Below are positions 36,102-44,640 of a stretch of 64,000 nucleotides of DNA, one piece after another. The stretch comes from Fodinicurvata sp. EGI_FJ10296. GTDB lineage: Bacteria; Pseudomonadota; Alphaproteobacteria; DSM-16000; Inquilinaceae. Both the position numbers and the translations under genes were made by a program. The notes below the pieces were generated by a model that did no database searches, had not been told where the DNA came from, and saw nothing but the letters and a program-made list of their open reading frames with translations. The DNA lies in contig NZ_JBFCVL010000008.1 of the NCBI RefSeq assembly GCF_040712075.1, positions 186,001 through 250,000 on the forward strand, in the 5' to 3' direction. Within the stretch, counting starts at the first letter, position 1; each line of letters starts with the position of its first letter.

Positions 36102-37462
36102 GCCGACACCCCTTCCAGCGCCGCGACGGCACCCGGGAGATGAAGGTCGGCGACGGTTTCCAGGCTCCAGAGTGCGGATAGCAGCGCCTTCGCATCGGCC
36201 TGCGGGAGTACCGCCCCGGCCAGTTCGCTGAACTTGTCGGCCAGCTCGTCGTCCGTCAGCGGCTGATCGGGATCACCCTTGCGCGTCGGCTGCAGGAAGG
36301 TCAGTTCCTCGCCATCGGTGGTGACGATCGTCACCCGCGCCGCACGTTGGGCCGGGAAAGCCGCATCCAGTTCCGCATCGACCGACTGGGTAAAGCGCTT
36401 CATCAGATCGCGCACAGCCGGATCGTTACGACGCTCGGGCTCGAACGCTGCCAGGCGCACCTTGCCGTAAACAAGCCCCGTGCAGACCGTATAGGGCATG
36501 CTGAACCGGCATTCGAACTGCGACTGCGGGTCGGGCTTGTAACAGATATCATAGGCTGGCTGATAGGACCCGACATGGATCGACTTGATCTTGTCCGGTG
36601 TCAGGTTGTGGCGCTTTTTCAGCTCCAGCGCTCCGTCGATGGCGGCGAAGTTGTGGCCGCAACATCCGTGGTTCTTGAAGGTCATGGCCTTGATATTGTA
36701 CTGACTGCCCAGCCCCGCGGTGGCCTTCGACCAGTCGGCGCTGCCGCTCATCGCCACACCCATGCCGGCAGGCCCTTCAAGCACATCGATGGCGCCGGTC
36801 ACGCCCTTTTCCGCAACCATGGCGCTCAATAGTCCGGCATCGGCGGCATGGCCGGAATGGATCGGCTTGCTCATCCCGTCGGAGCGGAACGCCTGCTGAA
36901 GTCCGGCCGCCATGGTGGCCGCCGTCGCCAGAGCATCGGCGGTCTGATCCCGGTTCAGCCCCATGATCAGCGCCGAGGCCGCCGAGGCGCCGAATGTCGC
37001 CATGGTCGCCGTCGTGTGCCAGAGCTTGTAGTGCGGCTTGCCCATGGCCAGGGCGATGCGGGTACAGACCTCGAACCCGGCGATGATGCCGCGCAGCACG
37101 GTGTCGCCGTCAGCGCCCCGTGCCTGACCCACGGCAAGCGCCGCGGCGATCGTGGCGCAACCGGGATGGACCGACGCATCGCGGAAGATGTCGTCGAATT
37201 CAGCGGTGTGGGCCGAGGCGGCATTCAGGAACGCCGCCGCCCGCATGGTCGCCCTGGTGCCCGACGGGTAGACCACCGCGCTGCCGTGGCCGAGATCCTC
37301 CTCGAACGCTGCGCGCAGCATCGGATTGGGATCCTGAACGCTGCCCGGATACATGGCAGCGAACCAGTCGATGACCGCGCGCTTGGCGTGATGGATCGTG
37401 TCCGGGTCGAACTTGTTGGTCCGCTCGCCGACAACGTAGTCGGCTATCTGGTGCATCAACAT
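36098..37462 (-). CDS. MmgE/PrpD family protein
   Basis: A 454-residue member of the family that includes 2-methylcitrate dehydratase, cis-aconitate decarboxylase and iminodisuccinate epimerase. Family features are the helical N-terminal domain with SAHTAEFDD and ASVHPG (about 85-98), KPHYKLWHTTAT, KPIHSGHAA and NHGCCGHNFAAID. The actual reaction (dehydration, decarboxylation or isomerisation of a hydroxy- or tricarboxylate) cannot be fixed from sequence. ATG 37462 has AAGGAG 8 bases upstream. It is second in the operon, 47 bases after the TPP enzyme and overlapping the dehydrogenase gene. Confidence 0.9.
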   Translation of the reverse strand: MLMHQIADYVVGERTNKFDPDTIHHAKRAVIDWFAAMYPGSVQDPNPMLRAAFEEDLGHGSAVVYPSGTRATMRAAAFLNAASAHTAEFDDIFRDASVHPGCATIAAALAVGQARGADGDTVLRGIIAGFEVCTRIALAMGKPHYKLWHTTATMATFGASAASALIMGLNRDQTADALATAATMAAGLQQAFRSDGMSKPIHSGHAADAGLLSAMVAEKGVTGAIDVLEGPAGMGVAMSGSADWSKATAGLGSQYNIKAMTFKNHGCCGHNFAAIDGALELKKRHNLTPDKIKSIHVGSYQPAYDICYKPDPQSQFECRFSMPYTVCTGLVYGKVRLAAFEPERRNDPAVRDLMKRFTQSVDAELDAAFPAQRAARVTIVTTDGEELTFLQPTRKGDPDQPLTDDELADKFSELAGAVLPQADAKALLSALWSLETVADLHLPGAVAALEGVSA

Positions 37463-37509
37463 CCTGAGCTCCTTCCCTTGCTATGGCCCGCTATCGGAAC
37501 GGAGTCCGA

Positions 37510-39129
37510 TCAGAATTGGGCCACATACTGAGCCGGATCGACGACTGCCTGAACGACCAGCGGCCGGGTCAGGCCGGGCGCCTTGGCAACCACATCGGCA
37601 AGCGCCGCCGCCGTCTCGACCTTGACGCCATCGCAATCCATGGCCTCGGCCAGCTTGACGATGTCCGTCGGTTCGATGCGGGTCAGTTCGCTTGGGTATT
37701 GCTTGTTCATCTGCTTCAACTCGATCCGGTTGAGGCTGTTGTCGCAGAACACGATGACCATGATACCCAAGCCGCGGCTGGCCGCGAAGCGCAGTTCGCC
37801 CTGGACCATCGAGAAGCCGCCGTCGCCCGTGGTGCAGACGACCGGCTGATCCGGACGGACGATCTTGGCGGCGATGGCGGCCGGCAGGGAAAAGCCCATG
37901 CTGGAAAGGCCATTCGTCATCAGGAAGTTCTTCGGCTGGCGGGCCTGCCAGCCCTGCCCGACCAGAATCTTGTGCGATCCGACATCGGTGGAAACAATGG
38001 TATCGGCGGGCAGCGTGCCGTTCATGGCGTCGACCACGTCGGTCGGATTGATGCGCCCCTCGACCCGGCCGGCGTAAAAGCCCTCGGTCAGTTTCGCCCG
38101 GTGCGTCCTGACCCGCGCTTCGCCATCCTTGGCCGAACCATTGCCGTAGTCGCCGGTCAGCGCATCCAGGATGTTGGGAATGTTGCCGACCACTTCGGTA
38201 TCGGCGGCGTAGATCTGGTCCGTGTTCGGTGTGCTGTCGATGTGAACGGACGGAACGTTCAGCTTCCACGGCTTGATCAGTTCCACGGCATCAAAGCCGA
38301 CGATGACCAGCAGGTCGGCCTCGGCCAGGAAGTCCCACACCACCTTGTTGCACGCCATGTCGACGGTGCTGGCATAGAGCGGATGATCTTCGGGAAACAC
38401 GCCCTTGGACATCGGCGACACGACGACCGGCGCGCCGGTGGCTTCGGCAAACCGCTTCAGCGCGGGCGTTGCGCCGGCGCGAAGGGCGGAAATGCCGGTC
38501 AGGATGACGGGCTTCCGGGCGTTCCTGATCCGCCGCGCGACATCGGCATTGGCGGGGTCGGTCGCGAAGACCTGCGGGGTCTGCGTCTCGGTCATCGGCG
38601 GCAGGAACACCTCGGAATCTTCCGACGGCGCCCCGACCACATCGGCTGGCGTCGTGATATGGACGGGGCCCGGGCGTTCGGAGACGGCGACCCTCAGCGC
38701 CTTGCGCATGATCTGACCGGCTGAGCCCGGGACCATGTTGACGGTCCATTTGCTGATACTGGAGAATATCTGATTGTGGTCGGCGACCTGGTGCGTGAAA
38801 TACGGCTCCATGCGCGTGTTCACCTGCCCGGAAATGGCCAGCATCGGCACGCGGTCGAGATGGGCGTTGGCCACGGCATTGACCATCGACGTCGATCCCG
38901 GGCCGAGCGTCGACATGCACACGCCGGGACGGCCCGTCAGCATGCCATAGGCTTCGGCCATGAATCCGATCGTGCCCTCCCGGCTACCAAGGACGAGCTT
39001 CATTTCACGGCGGCGGGCGGCCTCGATGAAATCGATGTTCGGATCACCAGGGTATCCGAAGATGCAATCGATGCCGGCAGCCACCAGATAGTCAACCATG
39101 ACTTCGGACGTATTTTTGATCTCAGACAC
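37510..39129 (-). CDS. Thiamine-pyrophosphate enzyme (acetolactate synthase-like)
   Basis: A 539-residue TPP-dependent enzyme with the three-domain layout of the acetolactate synthase/benzoylformate decarboxylase family. The activating Glu is in REGTIGFMAEAYG (near 50). The TPP/Mg motif GDGG begins near 426 and ends in CDNSLN, where the usual NN is DN. The FAD-site features of true acetolactate synthases are not obvious and no small subunit gene is nearby. A 2-oxoacid decarboxylase or aldehyde-transferring role fits best, given that an aldehyde dehydrogenase gene ends the same operon. It is the first gene of the operon; its promoter faces the dehydrogenase gene at 39467. Confidence 0.88.
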   Translation of the reverse strand: MSEIKNTSEVMVDYLVAAGIDCIFGYPGDPNIDFIEAARRREMKLVLGSREGTIGFMAEAYGMLTGRPGVCMSTLGPGSTSMVNAVANAHLDRVPMLAISGQVNTRMEPYFTHQVADHNQIFSSISKWTVNMVPGSAGQIMRKALRVAVSERPGPVHITTPADVVGAPSEDSEVFLPPMTETQTPQVFATDPANADVARRIRNARKPVILTGISALRAGATPALKRFAEATGAPVVVSPMSKGVFPEDHPLYASTVDMACNKVVWDFLAEADLLVIVGFDAVELIKPWKLNVPSVHIDSTPNTDQIYAADTEVVGNIPNILDALTGDYGNGSAKDGEARVRTHRAKLTEGFYAGRVEGRINPTDVVDAMNGTLPADTIVSTDVGSHKILVGQGWQARQPKNFLMTNGLSSMGFSLPAAIAAKIVRPDQPVVCTTGDGGFSMVQGELRFAASRGLGIMVIVFCDNSLNRIELKQMNKQYPSELTRIEPTDIVKLAEAMDCDGVKVETAAALADVVAKAPGLTRPLVVQAVVDPAQYVAQF

Positions 39130-39309
39130 GTTTCCTCCAAACCTTCGATTTCGGCCGGCACAGCCGCCCTGGCAGGGTCGGATGATCGGCGCCGATTGCT
39201 CACGCTACGCGAGCCGGGTGCCCGATGCCCCCGACTGTTTTTCCCAGGGCCGCCGCCGTCAATCGTGACGGAATCGCGATCCCGATATCGACCAATCTCT
39301 GTCGACTCT

Positions 39310-39364
39310 TGTATACTCATTAAACGCCGGATTAACATGTCTGGTCAACCGGACATTTGTCCGG
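39310..39364 (-). promoter_or_regulatory. Promoter, TTGTATAC element and palindrome of the TPP operon
   Basis: On the minus strand TTGACC (39348-39343), an 18-base spacer and TTTAAT (39324-39319) form a good promoter for the TPP operon. TTGTATACTC (plus strand, 39309-39318) lies at the expected start of transcription, matching the core of the two tctC operators. Just upstream of the -35 is a perfect 16-base palindrome, CCGGACA-TT-TGTCCGG (39349-39364), a candidate second operator. The rest of the 337-base divergent region (39130-39466) carries no gene; the leader of the 39467 gene has GGAAGGA before its start. Confidence 0.5.
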
Positions 39365-39466
39365 ATGTATGGCCGAGGACCGATGCGGGGCCGGTGAAGA
39401 CGTCAGAACGAATGCTCTACGGGTCGACAAGACCCGGGGCGGTAGAAAAATTGGAAGGAATACACC

Positions 39467-40522
39467 ATGAAGCTCCTGGTATTGCCGGGCGACGGAATCG
39501 GACCGGACATCGCCGAGGCAACACGGCTGGCGCTGGCGGCGCTCGACCGGAAATTCTCACTCGGACTTGAGATCGAGGAAGTGCCGATCGGCCTCGCCAG
39601 CCTGAAGACCGAGGGCACCACCTGGCCGTCGCTGGCCAACGACCGCCTCCACACGGCCGACGGCGTCGTCATGGCGCCGGTCGATACCTATGAATACCCC
39701 GAGGGTCAGGTTAATCCGTCATCGATGGTGCGCCGCTCGCTCGATCTCTATGCCAATATCCGCCCTGCCCGCCGGCGACTCCCCGCCCAGCCCGGCGAAA
39801 AGCCGATCGACCTCGTACTCGTGCGCGAGAACACCGAGGGCTTCTATGCCGACCGCAACATGGCCATGGGGTCGGGTGAATTCCGCCCGACGGAAGATGT
39901 CGCCCTGGCGGTCCGCAAGATCACCCGTTCCGCCAGCACGCGGATTGCCCGGACGGCATTCGAAGCGGCCCGCAAGCGCCGCAGTCATGTTACGGCGGTC
40001 CACAAGGCCAACGTGCTCAAGCTCAGTGACGGTCTGTTCCTGGAAGCCGTCCGCGCGGTCGCAAAAGAGTACCCCGACGTGGAACTGGACGAGGTCATCA
40101 TCGACGCCATGGCGGCGCTGCTGGTGCGCGATCCCGGCCGCTTCGACGTCGTGGTAACGACCAATATGTACGGCGACATCCTGTCCGACGAGGCGGGCGA
40201 GATCGCCGGCGGCCTGGGCATTGCGCCGGCCCTGAACGCCGGCGCCGATCATGCCGTCGCTCAGGCCGTCCACGGCTCTGCGCCCGACATCGCCGGCCAG
40301 GGCATCGCAAACCCCTCCGCCCTGATGCTGTCGACGGCGATGCTGCTGACCTGGCTCGGCGATCGCCACGGCAAGTCGGCCTTCACCGAAGCAGCCCAGG
40401 CGCTCGATCAGGCCGTCGATATGGCCCTGGCAAATCCGGCCACGCGCACGCGCGATCTCGGCGGCAGTGCCGGGACCATGGCGTTCGCCGAAACGGTGGC
40501 AACGGCCGTCTCAGGGGGCTGA
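39467..40522 (+). CDS. Isocitrate/isopropylmalate-type dehydrogenase
   Basis: A 351-residue metal- and NAD(P)-dependent decarboxylating beta-hydroxyacid dehydrogenase. It has LPGDGIGPDI at the start, RENTEGFYAD (near 121), the catalytic Lys in HKANVLK (near 183) and the metal-binding Asp residues in TNMYGDILSDEAGEI (near 228-240). Substrates in the family are isocitrate, 3-isopropylmalate, homoisocitrate and tartrate/malate; lack of leuC/leuD nearby and the catabolic context speak against leucine synthesis. It is divergent from the TPP operon and possibly under the same regulator. Which hydroxyacid it uses is unknown. Confidence 0.9.
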   Translation: MKLLVLPGDGIGPDIAEATRLALAALDRKFSLGLEIEEVPIGLASLKTEGTTWPSLANDRLHTADGVVMAPVDTYEYPEGQVNPSSMVRRSLDLYANIRPARRRLPAQPGEKPIDLVLVRENTEGFYADRNMAMGSGEFRPTEDVALAVRKITRSASTRIARTAFEAARKRRSHVTAVHKANVLKLSDGLFLEAVRAVAKEYPDVELDEVIIDAMAALLVRDPGRFDVVVTTNMYGDILSDEAGEIAGGLGIAPALNAGADHAVAQAVHGSAPDIAGQGIANPSALMLSTAMLLTWLGDRHGKSAFTEAAQALDQAVDMALANPATRTRDLGGSAGTMAFAETVATAVSGG

Positions 40523-40696
40523 CCCCGGGATAAGCCGTGCACGAGCCCGCGACAGCGTTGCGGGCTCAACGCGGCATTGAGGAACAGCGGCGCCCGACGC
40601 CGATGACGGGAAATGACTTGACGGGCGTCACCGATTTGGCGATCCAGTCGTTGCGGACAAAGCCCATCCGGCCGGAACGTAAGGATACGCCACGAC

Positions 40697-41656
40697 ATGC
40701 CCCTGGACAGACCAGCGCTCGTCGCCGATCTCGGCGCCACCAACGCCCGCTTCGCCCTGGTGTCATCGGCAGGGGTGGCGGATATCCGCATTCTTCCGTG
40801 CCGGGACTTCCCGTCGCTGGAAGCCGCGATCGAAAGCTATCTCGATCAGGTGGCCCCGCCGGCGCGGCCGGCGGCGGCGGCAATCGCCATCGCCTCGCCG
40901 ATTACCGGCGATCAGGTGACCATGACCAATCAGGCATGGACCTTCTCTATTTCCGGCATGAAGGCCCAGTTCGGTTTCGACCGGCTCGAAGTCGTCAACG
41001 ATTTCACCGCCGCCGCCTTGTCGGTGCCGCAGCTCGGCCCCGGCGACTTTCGTCAGGTTGGCGACGGCAAGCCCCTGCCCGGCCGCGCCGTCGGCGTCAT
41101 CGGGCCGGGCACCGGTTTGGGGGTTTCAGGTCTTGTCCCGACGCGCGAGGCGTGGCAACCGCTGGCCGGTGAAGGCGGGCACGTCACCATGGCGGCGGTC
41201 ACCGCGCGCGAAGAAGCCGTCCTGACATGGCTGCGCCAGAAGCACCGGCATGTCTCCGCCGAGCGTGTGCTGTCCGGCATGGGGCTGACCAACCTTTACG
41301 AGGCCATCGCGGCGCTGGAGGGCGAAGAAGACGCGCCCATGCGCGACCCGCCCGGCGTGACCGAGGCCGGGGTCGCCGGCCGGGACCCGATCTGCCGGGA
41401 AGCGGTGGATATGTTCTGCGGCATGCTGGGAACGGTGGCCGGCAACCTTGCCCTGACCATCGGGGCGTTCGGCGGCATCTATATCGCCGGCGGTATCGTG
41501 CCCAAGCTCGGCCCCTATTTCGATCAGTCGCCATTCCGCGAGCGCTTCATCGACAAGGGCCGGTTCCGGTCCTATCTTGACGAGATTCCCACCTATGTGA
41601 TCACCCACCCGACCCCGGCGTTTCTGGGCCTGAAGCTGGTGCTGGAGCGTCCTTGA
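40697..41656 (+). CDS. glk: Glucokinase
   Basis: A 319-residue ROK-independent bacterial glucokinase phosphorylating glucose with ATP. The phosphate-1 motif LVADLGATNARFAL starts the protein; glucose is bound by VVNDFTAAA (near 95, with the catalytic Asp) and the segment GEGGHVTM (near 155); the adenosine motif is GGIYIAGGIVPK (near 255). The length matches E. coli Glk (321). Its 3' end overlaps the convergent meaB gene by 56 bases. It lies 174 bases after the isocitrate-type dehydrogenase; no other sugar genes are near. Confidence 0.93.
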   Translation: MPLDRPALVADLGATNARFALVSSAGVADIRILPCRDFPSLEAAIESYLDQVAPPARPAAAAIAIASPITGDQVTMTNQAWTFSISGMKAQFGFDRLEVVNDFTAAALSVPQLGPGDFRQVGDGKPLPGRAVGVIGPGTGLGVSGLVPTREAWQPLAGEGGHVTMAAVTAREEAVLTWLRQKHRHVSAERVLSGMGLTNLYEAIAALEGEEDAPMRDPPGVTEAGVAGRDPICREAVDMFCGMLGTVAGNLALTIGAFGGIYIAGGIVPKLGPYFDQSPFRERFIDKGRFRSYLDEIPTYVITHPTPAFLGLKLVLERP

Positions 41657-42644
41657 GGAACGTGCCCAGCAGGGTATCGGCCGCCCCCGACGGCGTTATC
41701 GTGCCGTCGGCGACGGCCTGCTCGATCTCGGCCAGCCGCGCGCGGACACCGGCATCGGCGCGGAACCGCTCCAGCAGCGTGTCGCGGATTTCCGACCACA
41801 TCCAGGACAGCGCCTGACGCTCGCGGTTCTTATGGAACAGTCCGGCGGAGATCCGCGCCTCCCGGAAGGCGGCGACGCTCTCCCAGACGCGGTCGAGCCC
41901 GCGCTCCTCAAGGGCTGAACATTGCAGCACCGGCACCTTCCAGCCATCCTGACGGCCGCGCAGGAAGGTCAGCGCCCGGCGGTATTCCGACGTGGCCTCG
42001 TTCGCCGCAGCCGTCATCGCGCCATCGGCCTTGTTGACGATGACGATGTCGGCCAGTTCGACGATGCCGCGTTTGATGCCCTGCAGTTCGTCGCCGCCGC
42101 CGGGCAACAGCAGCAGCAGAAAGGCGTCGACCATGTCGGCGACCGCCGTTTCGGACTGTCCGACGCCGACCGTTTCCACGATCACGACATCATAGCCGGC
42201 CGCCTCGCACGCGAGAATACTTTCACGCGTCCGGCGCGCGACACCGCCCAGATTGCCGCCGGTCGGCGACGGTCTGATGAAGGCGTCCGGGTTGCGGGCC
42301 AGATGCTCCATTCGCGTCTTGTCGCCCAGAATGCTGCCGCCGCTGCGCGCCGAGCTGGGATCGACCGCCAGTATGGCGACCTTGTGCCCCTGCTCGATCA
42401 GGGCCGTGCCAAAGCTTTCGATGAAGGTCGATTTGCCGACACCGGGAACGCCGGTGATGCCCAGCCGCATCGTCTCCGGCGACCCGGCCTCGGCGTCGGC
42501 GGCGGCCTGTTCCAGCACCGCGCGGGCCTGTGCCCGCTGATCGGCGCGCGTGGACTCGATCAGCGTGATGGTCCGCGCCAAAGCCCGGCGATTGCCGGCG
42601 CGAAGGCCGCGGGCGAGGGTTTCCGGGTCGTTCTGAGCGGGCAT
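41601..42644 (-). CDS. meaB: Methylmalonyl-CoA mutase chaperone GTPase MeaB
   Basis: A 347-residue G3E GTPase of the MeaB/ArgK type that loads and protects adenosylcobalamin on methylmalonyl-CoA or related mutases. Walker A is GVPGVGKST (near 67), the switch region DPSSARSGGSILGDKTRM (near 110) and the base-recognition NKAD (near 205). No mutase gene is in the window. It is downstream of the DctPQM-CoA-transferase genes on the same strand with a hairpin in the 148-base gap, so it may be partly co-transcribed; a propionate/methylmalonate link of that cluster is possible. Confidence 0.93.
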   Translation of the reverse strand: MPAQNDPETLARGLRAGNRRALARTITLIESTRADQRAQARAVLEQAAADAEAGSPETMRLGITGVPGVGKSTFIESFGTALIEQGHKVAILAVDPSSARSGGSILGDKTRMEHLARNPDAFIRPSPTGGNLGGVARRTRESILACEAAGYDVVIVETVGVGQSETAVADMVDAFLLLLLPGGGDELQGIKRGIVELADIVIVNKADGAMTAAANEATSEYRRALTFLRGRQDGWKVPVLQCSALEERGLDRVWESVAAFREARISAGLFHKNRERQALSWMWSEIRDTLLERFRADAGVRARLAEIEQAVADGTITPSGAADTLLGTFLKDAPAPASGPETPGSGG

Positions 42645-42717
42645 GGACTGGATCGGGCCTGAAGGTCGTGCAGTGGATGATCGAATAGGAGCTGATCGGG
42701 ACCGTCAGCCTATCAGG

Positions 42718-42759
42718 CCGGCGTCGTAGGGGCTATCCCCCCCCACCCGGAGACGCCGG
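42718..42759 (-). terminator. Nested hairpin between dctM and meaB
   Basis: CCGGCGTC (42718-42725) pairs with GACGCCGG (42752-42759), and the loop holds a second pairing, GGGG-CTAT-CCCC (42729-42740). No U-run follows, so this is either a rho-dependent stop or an mRNA-stabilising structure lowering meaB expression relative to the transporter genes. Confidence 0.45.
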
Positions 42760-42792
42760 ACCATTCCCCGACCGGCGATCGGCGGCTCTCGC

Positions 42793-44082
42793 TCATGAAA
42801 GGATGGACGGCAGGAACGTGACCAGTGACGGGAACAGGATCAGCAGTGCGATCACGACAAAGATCGGGATCAGGAACGGCGCCACGGCCTGCACCACCTC
42901 TTCGAACGGCATACCGGCGATGCCGACCAGCACATAGAGGACGTTGCCGAAGGGCGGTGTGATCACGCCGACGGAAAGCGTCAGAACCATGAGCACACCG
43001 AAGAACACAGGGTCGATGCCCAGAAACTGGATCGACAGCATGAAGATCGGTGTGAATATCAGCACCGCTTCGACGACGCTCATGAAACAGCCGATGATCA
43101 GGAAGAATAGGGCGATGCAGAACAGGATTCCGGTCACGCCGATGTTCAGATCGGTCAGCATCACCGCCAGTTCCTGGGGGATGCGCAGCCGCACCAGCAG
43201 CCAGCCGTAGAACGTGGCGATGGCGATGATGAACATGATGATGGCGGTGAAGGAAACCGTCCGCTGCAGCACGGTCACCAGATCGCGCACGCCGACATCG
43301 CGATAGACGACCGTGCCCAGCAAGAAGGCATAGATGCAGGCGATCGCCCCGGCCTCGGTCGGCGTGAAGAATCCCGTCCAGATGCCGCCGATGATGATCA
43401 CCGGCGTCAACAGCGGGAAGAACGCCCTGAGGAACAGCCGCCGGAGTTCCCCCAGGCGCGCGCGTGGCGACAGCGGCAGGTCCAGCCAGTAGGAGGCGAT
43501 GAAGCTCGTCGCCATCAGGCTGAGGCCGAGAAGAACACCCGGTACGACGCCGGCAACGAACAGCGCGGCAATGCTGGTGCCCGACAGCCAGCCATAGACG
43601 ACCATGGCGATCGACGGCGGGATCACCGGGCTGATGATCGACGCCGCGCCGGTGATGCCAACGGCGAACCGCATGGGATAGCCGCGATCGCGCATCGCCT
43701 TGATCTCGAGCTGGCCGATGCCCGCGGCATCGGCGACCGCGGTTGCCGACATGCCGGCGAACAGCATGCTGGCCACGACATTCACATGCCCCAGCCCGCC
43801 ACGGATATGCCCGACCAGCCCGTTGGCGAAGTCGAAGATCCGGGTCGCCGCCGAGCCGACATTCATCAGCGACGCCGCCAGTATGAAAAACGGTATCGCC
43901 AGGATCGGAAAGCTGTTCAGCCCGCTCAGCATCTGAAAGGCGAACAACTCGACCGGAATGGCCGACAAGCCGCCGTCGATGACCAGCACCGCCAGACAGG
44001 TCAGCCCGATCGACACCGCGATCGGAAAGCCCAGCGCGAAGAGCACGACCATCAGGCCTAGGAAGACGACAAGGTACTCCAT
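42793..44082 (-). CDS. dctM: TRAP transporter large permease DctM
   Basis: A 429-residue membrane protein with about 12 helices. Family marks are LNSFPILAIPFFILAASLM, SATAVADAAGIGQLEIKAM, SPVIPPSIAMVVYG and GVITPPFGNVLY. It forms the Na+-coupled pathway for a carboxylate delivered by DctP. It starts within the end of the dctQ gene (25-base overlap), as usual for this pair. The purine-rich GAGGGGGGTGA before the ATG acts as ribosome-binding site. Confidence 0.95.
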   Translation of the reverse strand: MEYLVVFLGLMVVLFALGFPIAVSIGLTCLAVLVIDGGLSAIPVELFAFQMLSGLNSFPILAIPFFILAASLMNVGSAATRIFDFANGLVGHIRGGLGHVNVVASMLFAGMSATAVADAAGIGQLEIKAMRDRGYPMRFAVGITGAASIISPVIPPSIAMVVYGWLSGTSIAALFVAGVVPGVLLGLSLMATSFIASYWLDLPLSPRARLGELRRLFLRAFFPLLTPVIIIGGIWTGFFTPTEAGAIACIYAFLLGTVVYRDVGVRDLVTVLQRTVSFTAIIMFIIAIATFYGWLLVRLRIPQELAVMLTDLNIGVTGILFCIALFFLIIGCFMSVVEAVLIFTPIFMLSIQFLGIDPVFFGVLMVLTLSVGVITPPFGNVLYVLVGIAGMPFEEVVQAVAPFLIPIFVVIALLILFPSLVTFLPSILS

Positions 44083-44588
44083 TCACCCCCCTCGCGGCCA
44101 TCGTCAAGCGGTCCGCCGGCCCGGATCAGGCGGACGAGATGCGCAATGCTGAACAGGATCATCGACCCGACGCCGACGACGAGGGCGAGATAGAGATAGC
44201 TGTAGCTGATCCCGAGCGCGGTCGTTGCGTTGTTCGCGCTGACGAACATCATCGAGAACGACCCGGCGAAGATCAGGACGAAGAGCAGCAGCGACGCCAG
44301 TTCGATCGCGATCAGCGCACCGAACCGGATCCTGACCGACATGCGTTTGAGCAACACATCAATGGCGATGTGCCCGCGCCGATACCATGCGGCAGCGGCG
44401 CCAAGAGACACCATCCAGAGCAGCAGGCCGGCGCCGACCTCCTCGGACCATGGGACCGAGATGCGCAGCACCTGCCGGGCGAACACGGAATAGCCGATGA
44501 CGACCACGAGGGTCGCCATCATGGCCAGGGCGATGCCGTCGAGCAGGCGGGACCAGAGCCGCTCCGCCCGATCCACGAACGCGCCCAT
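44058..44588 (-). CDS. dctQ: TRAP transporter small permease DctQ
   Basis: A 176-residue protein with four membrane helices: LLDGIALAMMATLVVVIGYSVF, EEVGAGLLLWMVSLGAAAAW, LIAIELASLLLFVLIFAG and YLYLALVVGVGSMILF. RISVPWSEE and YRRGHIAID are characteristic. ATG 44588 was chosen because translation from an upstream start would run into the end of dctP and the protein then begins at the normal place; GGAG lies 10 bases before. It works with DctM and DctP. Confidence 0.9.
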   Translation of the reverse strand: MGAFVDRAERLWSRLLDGIALAMMATLVVVIGYSVFARQVLRISVPWSEEVGAGLLLWMVSLGAAAAWYRRGHIAIDVLLKRMSVRIRFGALIAIELASLLLFVLIFAGSFSMMFVSANNATTALGISYSYLYLALVVGVGSMILFSIAHLVRLIRAGGPLDDGREGGEWSTLSSS

Positions 44589-44640
44589 CAGCCCGCTACT
44601 CCGGTTGGCACCGTTACAATCGCGATCCGCCTGACTGGCA

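Noticed and set aside
37510..39129. Calling the TPP enzyme a biosynthetic acetolactate synthase (ilvB)
   Set aside because: No small subunit or other branched-chain genes nearby, and the operon partners are catabolic.
39467..40522. Calling the dehydrogenase leuB
   Set aside because: Catabolic context without leuC/leuD; motif set allows several hydroxyacid substrates.
42713..44107. Long same-strand frame overlapping dctM in another register
   Set aside because: Low-complexity Arg/His/Gly-rich translation; DctM is certain from its membrane signatures.
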